Assembly (NCBI GenBank): GCA_949752735.1
Contig: OX457050.1
Span: forward strand, 44,994,284 to 45,058,283
Source of the DNA: Lumbricus terrestris
Taxonomy: Eukaryota; Annelida; Clitellata; Crassiclitellata; Lumbricidae
Direction: 5' to 3'
DNA: 64,000 bases
Each line of letters begins with the position of its first letter. Within the stretch, counting starts at the first letter, position 1. Below, in pieces: positions 55,097 through 64,000 of the stretch. The translations under genes were made by a program, and so were the position numbers. Below the pieces are notes generated by a model, which was given only the letters and a program-made list of their open reading frames with translations, ran no database searches and was not told the DNA's origin.

Positions 55097-55975
55097 TCAT
55101 TGTTTATTAAAAATTATTATTTCTGAATTTTTGTCTGAAATATTTTGCATTTTGCATTCTATTAACCAAAGAATATTTTCTATTTCTAACTCTTTTAGTC
55201 TGAAATATGCATATACACATGAATTGTCTGAAAAATGTGAAAATGATGAAAAATATATATCTGCTACGCGAGTAAACATATTTTCAATAGGCCTGGAATC
55301 TTCTAGCTTAAAAGCCAAAAGAATATCCTGTCTGGTTAAATGTTGATCCAATCTTTTTATAGATGATCCTGTTAATGTTGTTGCATTCGGAAAATATCTT
55401 GCTTTTCCAGATAAATTCAATTTACATAGACATAATTCCAGTATTTGTCTATCTCCTTCTGCTTCTAACATTTCTTTAAAAATACCATCTGCTGCTTTAT
55501 AGTACGTATCCATTAGATTTTTTATTACTGTACAGTATATTAAGTGATGATCATCATTTCTATTAACATTTGTGAAATATTTTTTTAAAAAACAATTGTT
55601 TATACAAAGACGTTCTACTTCATCAAAATCTTTACAGAATTCAATAATTTTTAATTCCTGGAAGTCTCCTACATGCTCATTTGAAAGTCCTTTCAACTTG
55701 TTAAAAAAGCTTACGATTTTTAAATAATCAATTAAGTATTGCAATTCCAGGATATTCAAAGTAGAAAACTCGGCCATTTCTTTTTGTAAGTTACCTATAA
55801 ATCTACTTCTTAGGTGCTGAAAATGAATATTTTCTTCAATAAAAGAAAAATAAAAATTAAGTTTTATCAAGAGTTCTTCATACGTAGCACATTGTTCTAT
55901 ACTTCTATAGTCATGCTCTGTGAGGAAGCTGTTTTTACGACCATTTATATCTGAAATTATGAATCCATTTTTCAT
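55097..55975 (-). CDS. VMA6: V-type ATPase subunit d (Vma6)
   Basis: The d subunit sits between the rotor ring and the central stalk of the vacuolar proton pump. The 292-residue protein begins with a form of the family start (GFIISDINGR...LTEHDYRSIEQCATYEELLIKL). It ends with YAYFRLKELEIENILWLI followed by EC, which is a near-diagnostic Vma6 C terminus. It is shorter than the usual 345-350 residues. No CCC signal before the ATG; the first in-frame Met fits the family start. The tRNA-Ser gene lies 58 bases upstream on the opposite strand. Confidence 0.88.
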   Translation of the reverse strand: MKNGFIISDINGRKNSFLTEHDYRSIEQCATYEELLIKLNFYFSFIEENIHFQHLRSRFIGNLQKEMAEFSTLNILELQYLIDYLKIVSFFNKLKGLSNEHVGDFQELKIIEFCKDFDEVERLCINNCFLKKYFTNVNRNDDHHLIYCTVIKNLMDTYYKAADGIFKEMLEAEGDRQILELCLCKLNLSGKARYFPNATTLTGSSIKRLDQHLTRQDILLAFKLEDSRPIENMFTRVADIYFSSFSHFSDNSCVYAYFRLKELEIENILWLIECKMQNISDKNSEIIIFNKQ

Positions 55976-56032
55976 AATATTTATTTATATACACATTTTA
56001 AACAGTTATGTATCAAAGTCCATAATATTAAT

Positions 56033-56115
56033 GTCGAGGTGGCCGAGTGGTTAAGGCGTTGGTTTTGAACACCAATTCGCGAAAGCGTGCGGGGGTTCGA
56101 ATCCTCTCTTCGACG
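56033..56115 (+). tRNA. tRNA-Ser (UGA anticodon)
   Basis: A complete class II tRNA. The acceptor GTCGAGG pairs with CTTCGAC (one G-U). The anticodon arm TTGGT-TTTGAAC-ACCAA gives anticodon UGA. The long variable arm has a GCG/CGC-type stem, and the T-arm carries ggttcgaatcc. The T-run tgttttta just after it is a Pol III terminator. No intron. Confidence 0.96.
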
Positions 56116-56402
56116 TGTTTTTATGAAACACATCATATTATTGGGTAATAGAATTTAACCCTTTTGGTGTAAAAATAAAATGTTTTGCATATTCAATATA
56201 AACAATTATTTAATATTGGTTGTGTATTTTTTCCATATATTTGAGGTACCCTTGCAGGAATTTCTTGTTTTGCACATACACCGTAAACACCTATAGCCTG
56301 TTTGAGAATTTATTGAGATCTGCTTGAAGTGCCTAGTCTTGTTCTAAATTTCTTTGATATGGGCTGGTATATTTATGAAAAAATATTTCAATATGTCCTT
56401 TT
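56116..56402. other. Spacer with dispersed relic
   Basis: Contains the second copy (about 56,240-56,380) of the relic seen at 790-880. No gene. Confidence 0.45.
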
Positions 56403-56639
56403 ATGATGTCATCCGGCATGGGCACCACAATAGCATTCTATGAATATAGTGAATCAAAAGTATTTAGATATATAATAATACAATATATTATATTTTTAAT
56501 AGTACTATTAATGATATTTGTAGATAATAAATTTAAGCATAAGATTTTGTTTTATATAATCAATATTGTCGTTATAGTCAACTTATCATCATACAGAAGA
56601 TTAGTTTCAATATTCGTTATGATGTTTGACAGCATTTAG
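56403..56639 (+). CDS. Possible small membrane protein, 78 aa
   Basis: Two hydrophobic segments (about 22-40 and 48-64) joined by a short basic loop, with little else. No CCC signal; the start could be either of two ATGs at the beginning or the later ATG of GGCATGGGC. Two-pass proteins of this size include V-ATPase assembly and ER accessory factors, but no motif points to one. It may be spurious. Confidence 0.3.
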   Translation: MMSSGMGTTIAFYEYSESKVFRYIIIQYIIFLIVLLMIFVDNKFKHKILFYIINIVVIVNLSSYRRLVSIFVMMFDSI

Positions 56640-56882
56640 TAAATTGCTTTAGAATGCAATCAATTGCATTCTAAACATATTAATGTATTTTTACTTAAAT
56701 AGTATTTTAAGTTTATATAAAAGGATATTTATTGTAAAAAAAGACAAGTTTAAATAAAGGATATTGTAAAATATTGTTAAAAAAGCCAAGCTTCTAATAT
56801 ATGATATCTACTATATAATTATATTTATGGAAGTCGTCATTTCTTTTTTTGAAGTTAAAAGTTGCATCACAGCGGCCCATAA

Positions 56883-58727
56883 ATGGAATACAAAAAAAAT
56901 AGCATAGAAATTCTATTTAGGCATTTGACAGTAAAAACATGGAGAGGTAAGCTTCTTTTAAAAGATGTGTCTGGAAGATTCGTACCAAACAGTGTAAATG
57001 CTATTTTAGGACCTTCTGGCGCAGGAAAAAGTACATTTTTAGATTTATTAGCAGCACGAACAAGTTCATTTGTAGTTTCAAGTGGAGAAATTTTAATGAA
57101 TGGCAAGCCAAGAGACTCGAATTGGCCATACATCATGTCATATGTGGCACAAACACCACATTCATATGAATATTCCACTGTATATGAGACATTTTTATTT
57201 GTAGCCAAGGCCAAAGGAGGCAAATCGGTATTTAACATAGAAGAGGTTCTTAAATTGACAGGCCTTGTTGATGATAGAGGCACGTATTTTGCAAACTTAT
57301 CTGGAGGCCAGAAAGTTCGTGTGATGATTGGGATTGAATTACTTTCGCAATCCGATGTTTTATTATTGGACGAACCACTTAGTGGATTGGATTCGGCAAT
57401 TTCAATGAAAATTCTACTTTTGCTTAAAAAATTAGCTACTAAGTTTGGAAAGACAATTGTTCTTACGGTGCATCAGCCATCGTATGAATTTGTTATGCTT
57501 TTTGACACACTTTCATTTTTTTCTCAAGGAAGATTGATATTTAAGGGAATGTATCAGGAATGCATATCGTTTTTTTTAGATAACGGATATGAAGCGACGG
57601 AAAGACAGAATCCAATAGATTATTACCTTGAAATGATTTCTATTGATTATTCATCTGAAAAAACAAAAAAGGAATCCCTAGAACGAATTTATACTTTGGC
57701 AAGAAATTTCCGTAAGATACAACAGAATGATAAATTCGAAGTAAAAGAGAAATCTAAAATATCTATGTATCCTCGTCCAATGTATAATTTTATTTCCCTG
57801 ATAAGAATCTTTTATCGAAATACCATCAATTTCATTAGATCTTATTCTATTTTGTTTTTTATTTTAGGTGAGAAATTAATTCTTCTATTGATTCTGATGG
57901 GTATGCTTAAGACAGCGAATTTTAAAAAAGAATCTTCTAATTACCACGAAGCTCGTGCCAAGGCCTATGTGTTTGGAAATTCCATGACCTTTTTTATTCT
58001 CTATACCACGCTTTCTATTTCATCTCCTATTTATAACAAATTTTCTGAGAAAAAAACAATATTTTTTAGGGAACGACAATCTAGAATATATTCAGCGTTC
58101 AATGGGTATTTAGGAAATGTACTATCAGATGCAGTTATTAATTCAATATTTCTTCTTATTCTAATTTTACCTTCAATTAAAATTATGGGATATGCCGGTA
58201 CCATAGATCTTATGGTAAAATATCTTCTGGTTTTTGTATTGAACGCTTTTATTGCAGTTGCAATATCCTTTACTATTGGAATCATATCGGGAACTTCTTA
58301 CGTCGCACAATTGCTCGGAGTGTTAGTCAACTTTGTTACTTTAATTCTTTCGAATGGAGTAGTACCTTTAATAATTGGTAGTCGATTTGAAAAGCCTGAA
58401 AATGAAATTATTCGTAAAATAATGGAATGGAATTATATGCATGTAAGTTTTGCTGCACTCCATCTTGCCCAATATAAGAACGATCCAAATCTGGCAGAGA
58501 GCATTAATCAATTAAAATTAATGGCCAGGTTTCACGGAGAACCTGAGCCTGATCCAAACAATAGTGATTTTGGAAACTATTTTTTAATTTCTCCTTCTTT
58601 AAAAAAAGACTTTTCAACTTCAATTATTAAGTTATCAACTATTCTCTTTGTTGCATATGTGATTGGATGGGTAGTTTTCTTGGTTAAGTCACGGCTTAAT
58701 TTAAAACTGCGACGTTCTAAGGAATAA
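56883..58727 (+). CDS. ABCG (White/WBC)-type ABC half-transporter
   Basis: A 614-residue transporter in reverse (NBD-TMD) order, typical of ABCG. Walker A GPSGAGKST (43-51), signature LSGGQKVRV (139), Walker B VLLLDEPLSGLDS (about 159-171) and the ABCG-type VHQPS H-loop are all intact. Membrane helices occupy about 320-605. ABCG half-transporters dimerise and export lipids, sterols or drugs in fungi; the substrate here is unknown. The ATG follows GCGGCCCATAA, a CCC signal. Full-length with no sign of decay. Confidence 0.9.
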   Translation: MEYKKNSIEILFRHLTVKTWRGKLLLKDVSGRFVPNSVNAILGPSGAGKSTFLDLLAARTSSFVVSSGEILMNGKPRDSNWPYIMSYVAQTPHSYEYSTVYETFLFVAKAKGGKSVFNIEEVLKLTGLVDDRGTYFANLSGGQKVRVMIGIELLSQSDVLLLDEPLSGLDSAISMKILLLLKKLATKFGKTIVLTVHQPSYEFVMLFDTLSFFSQGRLIFKGMYQECISFFLDNGYEATERQNPIDYYLEMISIDYSSEKTKKESLERIYTLARNFRKIQQNDKFEVKEKSKISMYPRPMYNFISLIRIFYRNTINFIRSYSILFFILGEKLILLLILMGMLKTANFKKESSNYHEARAKAYVFGNSMTFFILYTTLSISSPIYNKFSEKKTIFFRERQSRIYSAFNGYLGNVLSDAVINSIFLLILILPSIKIMGYAGTIDLMVKYLLVFVLNAFIAVAISFTIGIISGTSYVAQLLGVLVNFVTLILSNGVVPLIIGSRFEKPENEIIRKIMEWNYMHVSFAALHLAQYKNDPNLAESINQLKLMARFHGEPEPDPNNSDFGNYFLISPSLKKDFSTSIIKLSTILFVAYVIGWVVFLVKSRLNLKLRRSKE

Positions 58728-59108
58728 ATGCAATCTATAATAGTGTTTTACAATATATTTATATTCTTATAACGTTAAATATATTTTTAGTACAAATATA
58801 ATTATTATCCTAGAAAATACATCATACTCTTGATGTCTTTTATGTTAGTTCTGTACTATAATAAGCAATTATCCTACATAAAAATATTTCCAATTATGTT
58901 AGTTGAAATTTGAAAATAATATTTCTCAAATATATTTTAATTTCAGACATTTTCTGAAATTCTCCTTTGTATCGTATCTCCTTATATATATCATAAAATA
59001 ATTAGAATCAATTTGGTGACTAATTAATTGAAATTTTAATTTTCAATTCAATGATAGAAGATCATCAATCTATTTTGGAAATGACAATATATTTTTTATT
59101 ACACATAT
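58728..59108. other. Spacer
   Basis: A+T-rich, no features noticed except the start signal of the next gene. Confidence 0.5.
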
Positions 59109-59111
59109 CCC
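59109..59111 (+). promoter_or_regulatory. CCC start signal deciding the permease start
   Basis: ATCCCTCATTATG precedes the Met that aligns with the first Met of the paralog at 61,678. The longer frame from 59,051 would add 22 residues with no paralog support. Confidence 0.6.
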
Positions 59112-59116
59112 TCATT

Positions 59117-60397
59117 ATGGAAAGTTATTCTAAGATAGGACTTGCTGAAGCAATTAAGCGATTGGCAGTAGCACCAATAGGATATGGAATGCTGTTCCTT
59201 CCACTCACGTATTACAAAGCTGGATATGCACTGGCAACTTTTGCAATATTTTTAATTGCCATCTGCAACATAATTTCTTTATATTTGCTTGCATTTTCAG
59301 CAGAAAAGTGTGCAGAAAAATCTGATGAAAAGTCTCTTCCGAGCTATGATGAAATTTGTGCAAACATTTCTGTTAGGTTGGAGAATTTTATACAAATATG
59401 CTTTGTACTTTCCAATGGATTGACAAAAGTGATTTATATTATGAAGGCGGGGGAGTCTATTTTTAAACTTCTTTCTTGGCAATTTGAAAGTCTTACAAAG
59501 TATAATGCAAAGTATGTAACTGCAATTTTGATCATTTTGATTGGAACATTAACATATGCAATTGGCGAAACTGTTTCTTTGTCTACATTGGGAAAGCTTA
59601 GTACGATTTCATTAGTTTCGGCTTGCTATTATGGAATTCTTATGTTAGTCTTTGGTTTTCTTTCTTCAGAGTATTCCTTTAAAGATCTTAAGCTATGTGG
59701 TTCTTCATCAACAAGTATTTCAAGTTCTATACTTCCGGTTGTTCTTACAAATATTTTTTCATTGGAATGCCAGAATGGATTTATTGAAATAGTTGACCAA
59801 ATGAAGGATCGGTCAGTTGGAAATATTATTAAGCTCTCTGTCACAGGATGCTTTATATCCTTAGCAATTTACGTAGTAATAGCAATTGCAGGAAATAAGC
59901 TATTTATGGCAGATGCTAATTCTAAAGATGTTCTTTCATTACTTGCCGACATTAATAATAATAAGATTGTTAATGGGGATTTTTCCAAATATATCTCTGT
60001 GGGTGTTCGTAAAGCAATGTGCGTTGTGTTTGTAATATTGTTTTGTTGTGTATTCATCTTGGCAATACCTATAATGTTACATATTACAAAAGATAAAGGT
60101 ACCGCACTATGTTCTACGAAACGATATCGTTTGACGGTTCCTCAATTTACAGCTATTTACATGGCTATATGTACATTGCTTGCTATTCCACAGTTGGCTC
60201 CTGCCGACATACTTGTTGATATTTGTGGAGCTGTATTTACCAACCCAATTAGTTATGGAGTGCCGGGATATTTTGCTTTGTATTATGGAACAAAAACTTA
60301 CCAGAAAGTACTTGGAGTGTTTATGATATTTCTATCTTTATTTGCCTTTTTTGGAACTATTTCTTTGGTGATAAAGAATCTGATTAATAACAATTAG
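59117..60397 (+). CDS. AAAP-family amino-acid permease, copy 1
   Basis: A 426-residue protein with about 11 hydrophobic segments. The first segments (LAVAPIGYGMLFLPLTYYKAGY...) match the amino acid/auxin permease (AVT/SLC36-like) opening, where a G-(x)-G-x-L-x-L-P motif sits in the first helix. Such carriers move amino acids across the plasma or vacuolar membrane, driven by protons. In an obligate parasite lacking amino-acid synthesis they are likely importers, but direction and substrate are inferred. The start at 59,117 is chosen because of ATCCCTCATT and because it then matches the paralog (426 against 424 residues). Confidence 0.85.
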   Translation: MESYSKIGLAEAIKRLAVAPIGYGMLFLPLTYYKAGYALATFAIFLIAICNIISLYLLAFSAEKCAEKSDEKSLPSYDEICANISVRLENFIQICFVLSNGLTKVIYIMKAGESIFKLLSWQFESLTKYNAKYVTAILIILIGTLTYAIGETVSLSTLGKLSTISLVSACYYGILMLVFGFLSSEYSFKDLKLCGSSSTSISSSILPVVLTNIFSLECQNGFIEIVDQMKDRSVGNIIKLSVTGCFISLAIYVVIAIAGNKLFMADANSKDVLSLLADINNNKIVNGDFSKYISVGVRKAMCVVFVILFCCVFILAIPIMLHITKDKGTALCSTKRYRLTVPQFTAIYMAICTLLAIPQLAPADILVDICGAVFTNPISYGVPGYFALYYGTKTYQKVLGVFMIFLSLFAFFGTISLVIKNLINNN

Positions 60398-61124
60398 GTT
60401 AGGCCAGTTGTATAATATATAATATGCTATCTATTAAACTTTGAATAATGATATTGTTCAAAATTCCATTAAGATTGATAGATTACGATATTAATAAATA
60501 CTTATGTTTTGCTATTAGTAACTATAGAATAGTATTGCTAAATACATTATAATTTAGATGATTATATTAAATAGACTTTTATGTGGGGTATTTTATAAAA
60601 TTGATATGTTTAGTACTAAATATTATTGTTTGTTATGTTAACCAAATGCCTAAATTGGTATGGAGCACTATAATTTTTAAATTAAATCAGTATACAACAT
60701 AACGTATGATACTTACTATGTGGCATATTGATCAATTTTATTATAATCTATGATCCTTTTAATACGGTCGTTTAGATTATTTAGTAAAATCATATTATGA
60801 GTAATTCAATTTTTATAGTGCACGCCATACTAAATGGTATTTTGTAAATAGCAACATGTATATTATTAAGAAATAAATATTTCAAAATATGAGATTTATC
60901 GACATTCAACAAATTGAATGCTATTTTTTAAAAAATATTAATAACAATAGAATCAAAGATTATCAGTGCATGCTAACGATGTGCATCTTGTAAAAAGTAT
61001 TGATAATGGTTTCGAATAAATTATCAATTCTCATATGTAAGTTAATAAATAACACAAAATTTAAAATATAAATAAGTTGGCTTGTTTATATAGAACATAG
61101 ATGGATATCAAACAGTTAATTGAG
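60398..61124. other. Spacer between permease paralogs
   Basis: A+T-rich, no gene or clear repeat until the SINE-like copy begins at 61,125. Confidence 0.5.
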
Positions 61125-61660
61125 TACTCCTAGTACAATGGTAATATACTCAAGGTCAACCTGGGATTAAATTCCACAGAGTGCCCATTTACAACAAGTG
61201 AGTGCATAATAGGCATGGCGAACCGAGTCAAATAAAGATGATCAAGAGGATACGGTAAAGAGAAGAAATCCCGAATGTGTTAAAGGGACAATAGGGGGTA
61301 AGGGCAACATAGTAGAGGACTATGGGCAGATAACAATTGCAAAGTAAGTTAGGATATAGATGATGTAAAGTAGCCAAATAGAAACCTTGGAAAAAGCGAA
61401 TATACCATTCTTTAGTGTGAAGTATTGGCCCAAACCAAAAAGGGTTGTGGAATGGTAGCTGTTGATTATACATAAAAGTATAATATAACAATAGAAAGAC
61501 GGGCTACGAAAAGGAGCTGTTCCTAAAAACGCTCATAGTAGTTCTAAGTGAACTATAAGAGAGGACTTTGGTGAGTATAAAAAACTCACAGTATTATGAA
61601 CAGAATCTGTTAGTAGTCTCTATGAAAGATTTCTTTGTTGGAAAAAAGTTGGTTGAAAAA
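61125..61660 (+). mobile_element. SINE-like repeat family 1, copy E
   Basis: A full-length copy in the same direction as the gene that follows. The head is actcctagtacaatggtaat (A-box-like) with tcaaggtcaacctgggatta and a decayed B-box. The body contains ggcgaaccgagtcaaataaa and tataatataacaatagaaag. The tail contains tagtagtctctatgaaag. The last recognisable base is about 15 bases from the CCC signal of the 61,678 permease. It retains the internal segment missing from copy B. Confidence 0.85.
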
Positions 61661-61677
61661 AAGTTTTATATGCCCAT

Positions 61678-62952
61678 ATGAATAATTCTAGAGGGATCGG
61701 TGTTTTTGATGCTGCACGACGACTTACAGTATCTCCATTTGGGTCAGGAATGTTATATTTACCATCTACTTTTTATGGTGCAGGATATTTATTAGCAACG
61801 TCTGCAATATTTGGAATTGCAATTTGCAACATACTTTCTTTGTATTTGATTGCACTGTCAGCAGAAAAATGTGCTGAAAATACAGAAGAAAAGTCACTTC
61901 CAAGCTACGACGTAATAAGTTCGAGTATATCCAAAAGAATTGAAAAATTCACGCAGGCTTGTTTTGTATTTTCTAACGGGTTTACTGCACTTGTATTTAT
62001 TATGAAAGGTGGTGAAGTGTTATTTATTTTGCTTTCATATATGTTCAAAAGTCTTGTTCCATATGAAAAGTCAGCGTCTGCTATTTTAATTGCCTTTGTT
62101 GGTTTATTAACGTATGTTATGGTTGAAGCAATATCTCTTCCAACACTTGGAAAGCTTAGTATATTTTCTTTGATTGCTGCATGCTACTATGCATTTCTTA
62201 TGATAGTTTTTGGACTCCTCTCCTTAGAGTATTCTTTTAAAGATCTTTTGCCATTTGGAAATTCTAATTCAGGCACCCTTGGCTCTATATTTCCAGTTGT
62301 TCTTACAAATATATTTGCATTGCACTGCCAATACGGCTTTATAGAAATTATTGATCAGATGGAAGATCGTTCTATTAGAAATATTCTTACACTTATTATT
62401 ACAGGATGCTTATCATCATTTATGATATATGCAATAATAGCAATTGCAGGAAATAAGCTTTTTATGAAGGATGCATCGGGAAAAGATGTTCTTTCGCTAC
62501 TTGCTGATTTCGATAATAACAAAATTGTTAGTGGAGATTATCCTAAATATTTTTCTGTGACACTTCGAAAAGGAATGTGTATTGCCTTTACTATTCTATT
62601 CTTTTTAGTCTTTATAATAGGGGTATCTATAATGACATATGTCACCAAAGGCAAGGGGGCAGCATTATTTTCATCTCGGCGATTTATATTTAGTGAACGA
62701 AAGTTTGCTTTAATCTATACGTTGGTGTGGACAGTAATAGCAATGTTTCGGAGTGAGCCTGAACAAATAATTGCCTTATGCGGTGCAATATTTACCAATC
62801 CAATGAGCTTTGGAATACCAGGATATTTTGGTTTATATTATGGAACCAAAGGATATCAGAAGGTTTTAAGCATATTTTTAATTTCCATATCAGTTATTGT
62901 CTTTTTTGGAAAGATATCGCTCATGGCTAAAGAGATGATATATCGCCAATAA
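61678..62952 (+). CDS. AAAP-family amino-acid permease, copy 2
   Basis: A 424-residue paralog of the 59,117 gene, more than half identical by eye over its whole length (for example AEKCAE--EKSLPSYD, and the C-terminal FTNP-S-G-PGYF-LYYGTK). The same 11 or so membrane helices are present. The start is the ATG of GCCCATATG. Charges and several loop sequences differ, so the two may have different substrates. Its whole upstream region within 550 bases is a SINE-like copy, so its promoter must lie inside that element or in the 15 or so bases after it. The gene itself is intact. Confidence 0.88.
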   Translation: MNNSRGIGVFDAARRLTVSPFGSGMLYLPSTFYGAGYLLATSAIFGIAICNILSLYLIALSAEKCAENTEEKSLPSYDVISSSISKRIEKFTQACFVFSNGFTALVFIMKGGEVLFILLSYMFKSLVPYEKSASAILIAFVGLLTYVMVEAISLPTLGKLSIFSLIAACYYAFLMIVFGLLSLEYSFKDLLPFGNSNSGTLGSIFPVVLTNIFALHCQYGFIEIIDQMEDRSIRNILTLIITGCLSSFMIYAIIAIAGNKLFMKDASGKDVLSLLADFDNNKIVSGDYPKYFSVTLRKGMCIAFTILFFLVFIIGVSIMTYVTKGKGAALFSSRRFIFSERKFALIYTLVWTVIAMFRSEPEQIIALCGAIFTNPMSFGIPGYFGLYYGTKGYQKVLSIFLISISVIVFFGKISLMAKEMIYRQ

Positions 62953-63352
62953 ATATTGTTGTATTATAGATTAAGTTAAGATAGTTATATGAATATTCAG
63001 AATAGTTATATTGCGTCATAATATTTTAATGCAAAATAGATCTTTGTATTGGTTGTCGATGGTTAATTGGGACACTTTATCATTACACAGCAATAGATAA
63101 TATTACAGCTTGATGTATTATATGTTTAATTCTAGTTTATATTTATCTCATATAAAAGCTTTAAACATTTACTGCATGATATTTTAAAATATCCGTATAT
63201 AGAGTATTTATATTAACTATAAATCTATTGTTTCTTTCCTATAGTTATTGCTAAATCCATTTGATTAACAAGATTTTCGTGATAAATTATATAAATTGAG
63301 TTTACAATAAAATATAATTGAAAATAATTTTTACAAAAATAAATTACCCAAA
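62953..63352. other. Spacer
   Basis: No gene or repeat noticed. It ends with ATTACCCAAA before the LysRS start. Confidence 0.5.
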
Positions 63353-64000
63353 ATGATGAATCCTAGAGATGATAAAATTTCTGAAGACGAATTCTTTGAA
63401 ATGAGACAAAAACATCTTGCTGAGCTAAGAGAAAGGGGAATTAATCCATATCCACACAAATTTGATGTGACAAATACATTTGCTGACATTATGGCACAGG
63501 CAGAAAAGTGTGAGACAGACAGTAAGGCTGATAGCACAGTCAAGGCGGCAGGACGCATCTATTCAATACGAACACATTCCCGTTTAAACTTTTATACAGT
63601 TCGTTCAGAATCAACCGATCTTCAATTAATGATTATTGCGAATACAAAAGACAAGCAATTTCTTGTTTCTAGAATAAGACGAGGAGATGTCATTGGGTTC
63701 ACAGGACAGCCTGGAAGATCACGTACAGGCGAGTTAACTGTTTATGTTTCTGATCTTGCATTGCTATCTCCATGCCTTAGAATTATTCCTGCATTAAAAA
63801 ATTCATTTACCAATCCAGAGACAATTTACAGGACAAGACATCTTGATTTGTTGGTTAATCAGGAATCGGTTACTCGTTTTAAGACACGTTCACAGATAAT
63901 CAGAACCATTAGAAACCATTTGCATGGACTTGGATTTATGGAAGTGGAAACACCCATACTGAATGTCTCAGCTGGAGGTGCAGCTGCACGTCCATTTGTG
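63353..64000 (+). CDS. KRS1: Lysyl-tRNA synthetase, 5' part (runs off the window)
   Basis: A class IIb synthetase that charges tRNA-Lys. The 216 codons present begin MMNPRDDKISEDEFFEMRQKH, reach the N-terminal OB-fold anticodon-binding domain (AAGRIYSIRTHS...) and then enter the catalytic domain with RTRHLDLL and motif 1-like FMEVETPILNVSAGGAAARPF at the edge. These are clear LysRS landmarks. The start is the first ATG after ATTACCCAAA; a second ATG follows directly. The N-terminal extension is short, as expected of a cytosolic form. Confidence 0.93.
   Translation, partial: MMNPRDDKISEDEFFEMRQKHLAELRERGINPYPHKFDVTNTFADIMAQAEKCETDSKADSTVKAAGRIYSIRTHSRLNFYTVRSESTDLQLMIIANTKDKQFLVSRIRRGDVIGFTGQPGRSRTGELTVYVSDLALLSPCLRIIPALKNSFTNPETIYRTRHLDLLVNQESVTRFKTRSQIIRTIRNHLHGLGFMEVETPILNVSAGGAAARPFV

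Overview
The window is A+T-rich nuclear DNA of a microsporidian. The lineage shows in several ways: a short microsporidian-type SSU rRNA 5' end; compact intronless genes with short intergenic spaces; a CCC or GCCC signal 0-6 bases before most start codons; and a parasite-type gene set (an ATP/ADP translocase, Atm1-like and ABCG half-transporters, amino-acid permeases, and reduced versions of Clp1, Rqc2, Pus10 and Vma6). The species cannot be named from the sequence alone.

Layout. 1-220 is the 5' end of an SSU rRNA gene on the minus strand, running off the left edge. 1,089-4,727 holds two convergent, diverged members of an unrecognised, probably secreted family; the left copy is cut by one in-frame TAA. 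5.6-25.6 kb is a gene-dense block: small unknown proteins, PUS10, an NCS-type EF-hand protein, CLP1, an Atm1-like ABC transporter, an NTT nucleotide transporter, a MED21-like protein, ribosomal protein eL14, an ABC half-transporter with no Walker A, Rqc2/NEMF and a LisH protein. About 25.6-51.9 kb has no convincing host gene. It is a graveyard of decayed mobile elements: Tc1/mariner, Merlin, pogo, a retroviral-type integrase, a non-LTR retrotransposon with a restriction-like endonuclease, and two families of tRNA-headed SINE-like repeats. 51.9-64 kb is a second gene block: a small membrane protein, a Utp12-type domain protein, a DHHC acyltransferase, RRS1, VMA6, tRNA-Ser(UGA), an ABCG transporter, two paralogous AAAP amino-acid permeases and the start of lysyl-tRNA synthetase.

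How it fits together. The metabolic genes are mostly importers (nucleotides, amino acids, ABC substrates), as expected of an intracellular parasite that feeds on its host. The rest are core RNA processing, translation and quality control, plus the vacuolar ATPase. The position of rDNA beside a fast-evolving secreted-type family suggests a chromosome-end region on the left, which is inference.

The observations most worth following are the SINE-like families, whose heads share A-box, B-box and acceptor-stem features with a tRNA. One copy lies immediately before the start signal of a permease gene. I inferred all relic elements by reading frames by eye, without database searches.
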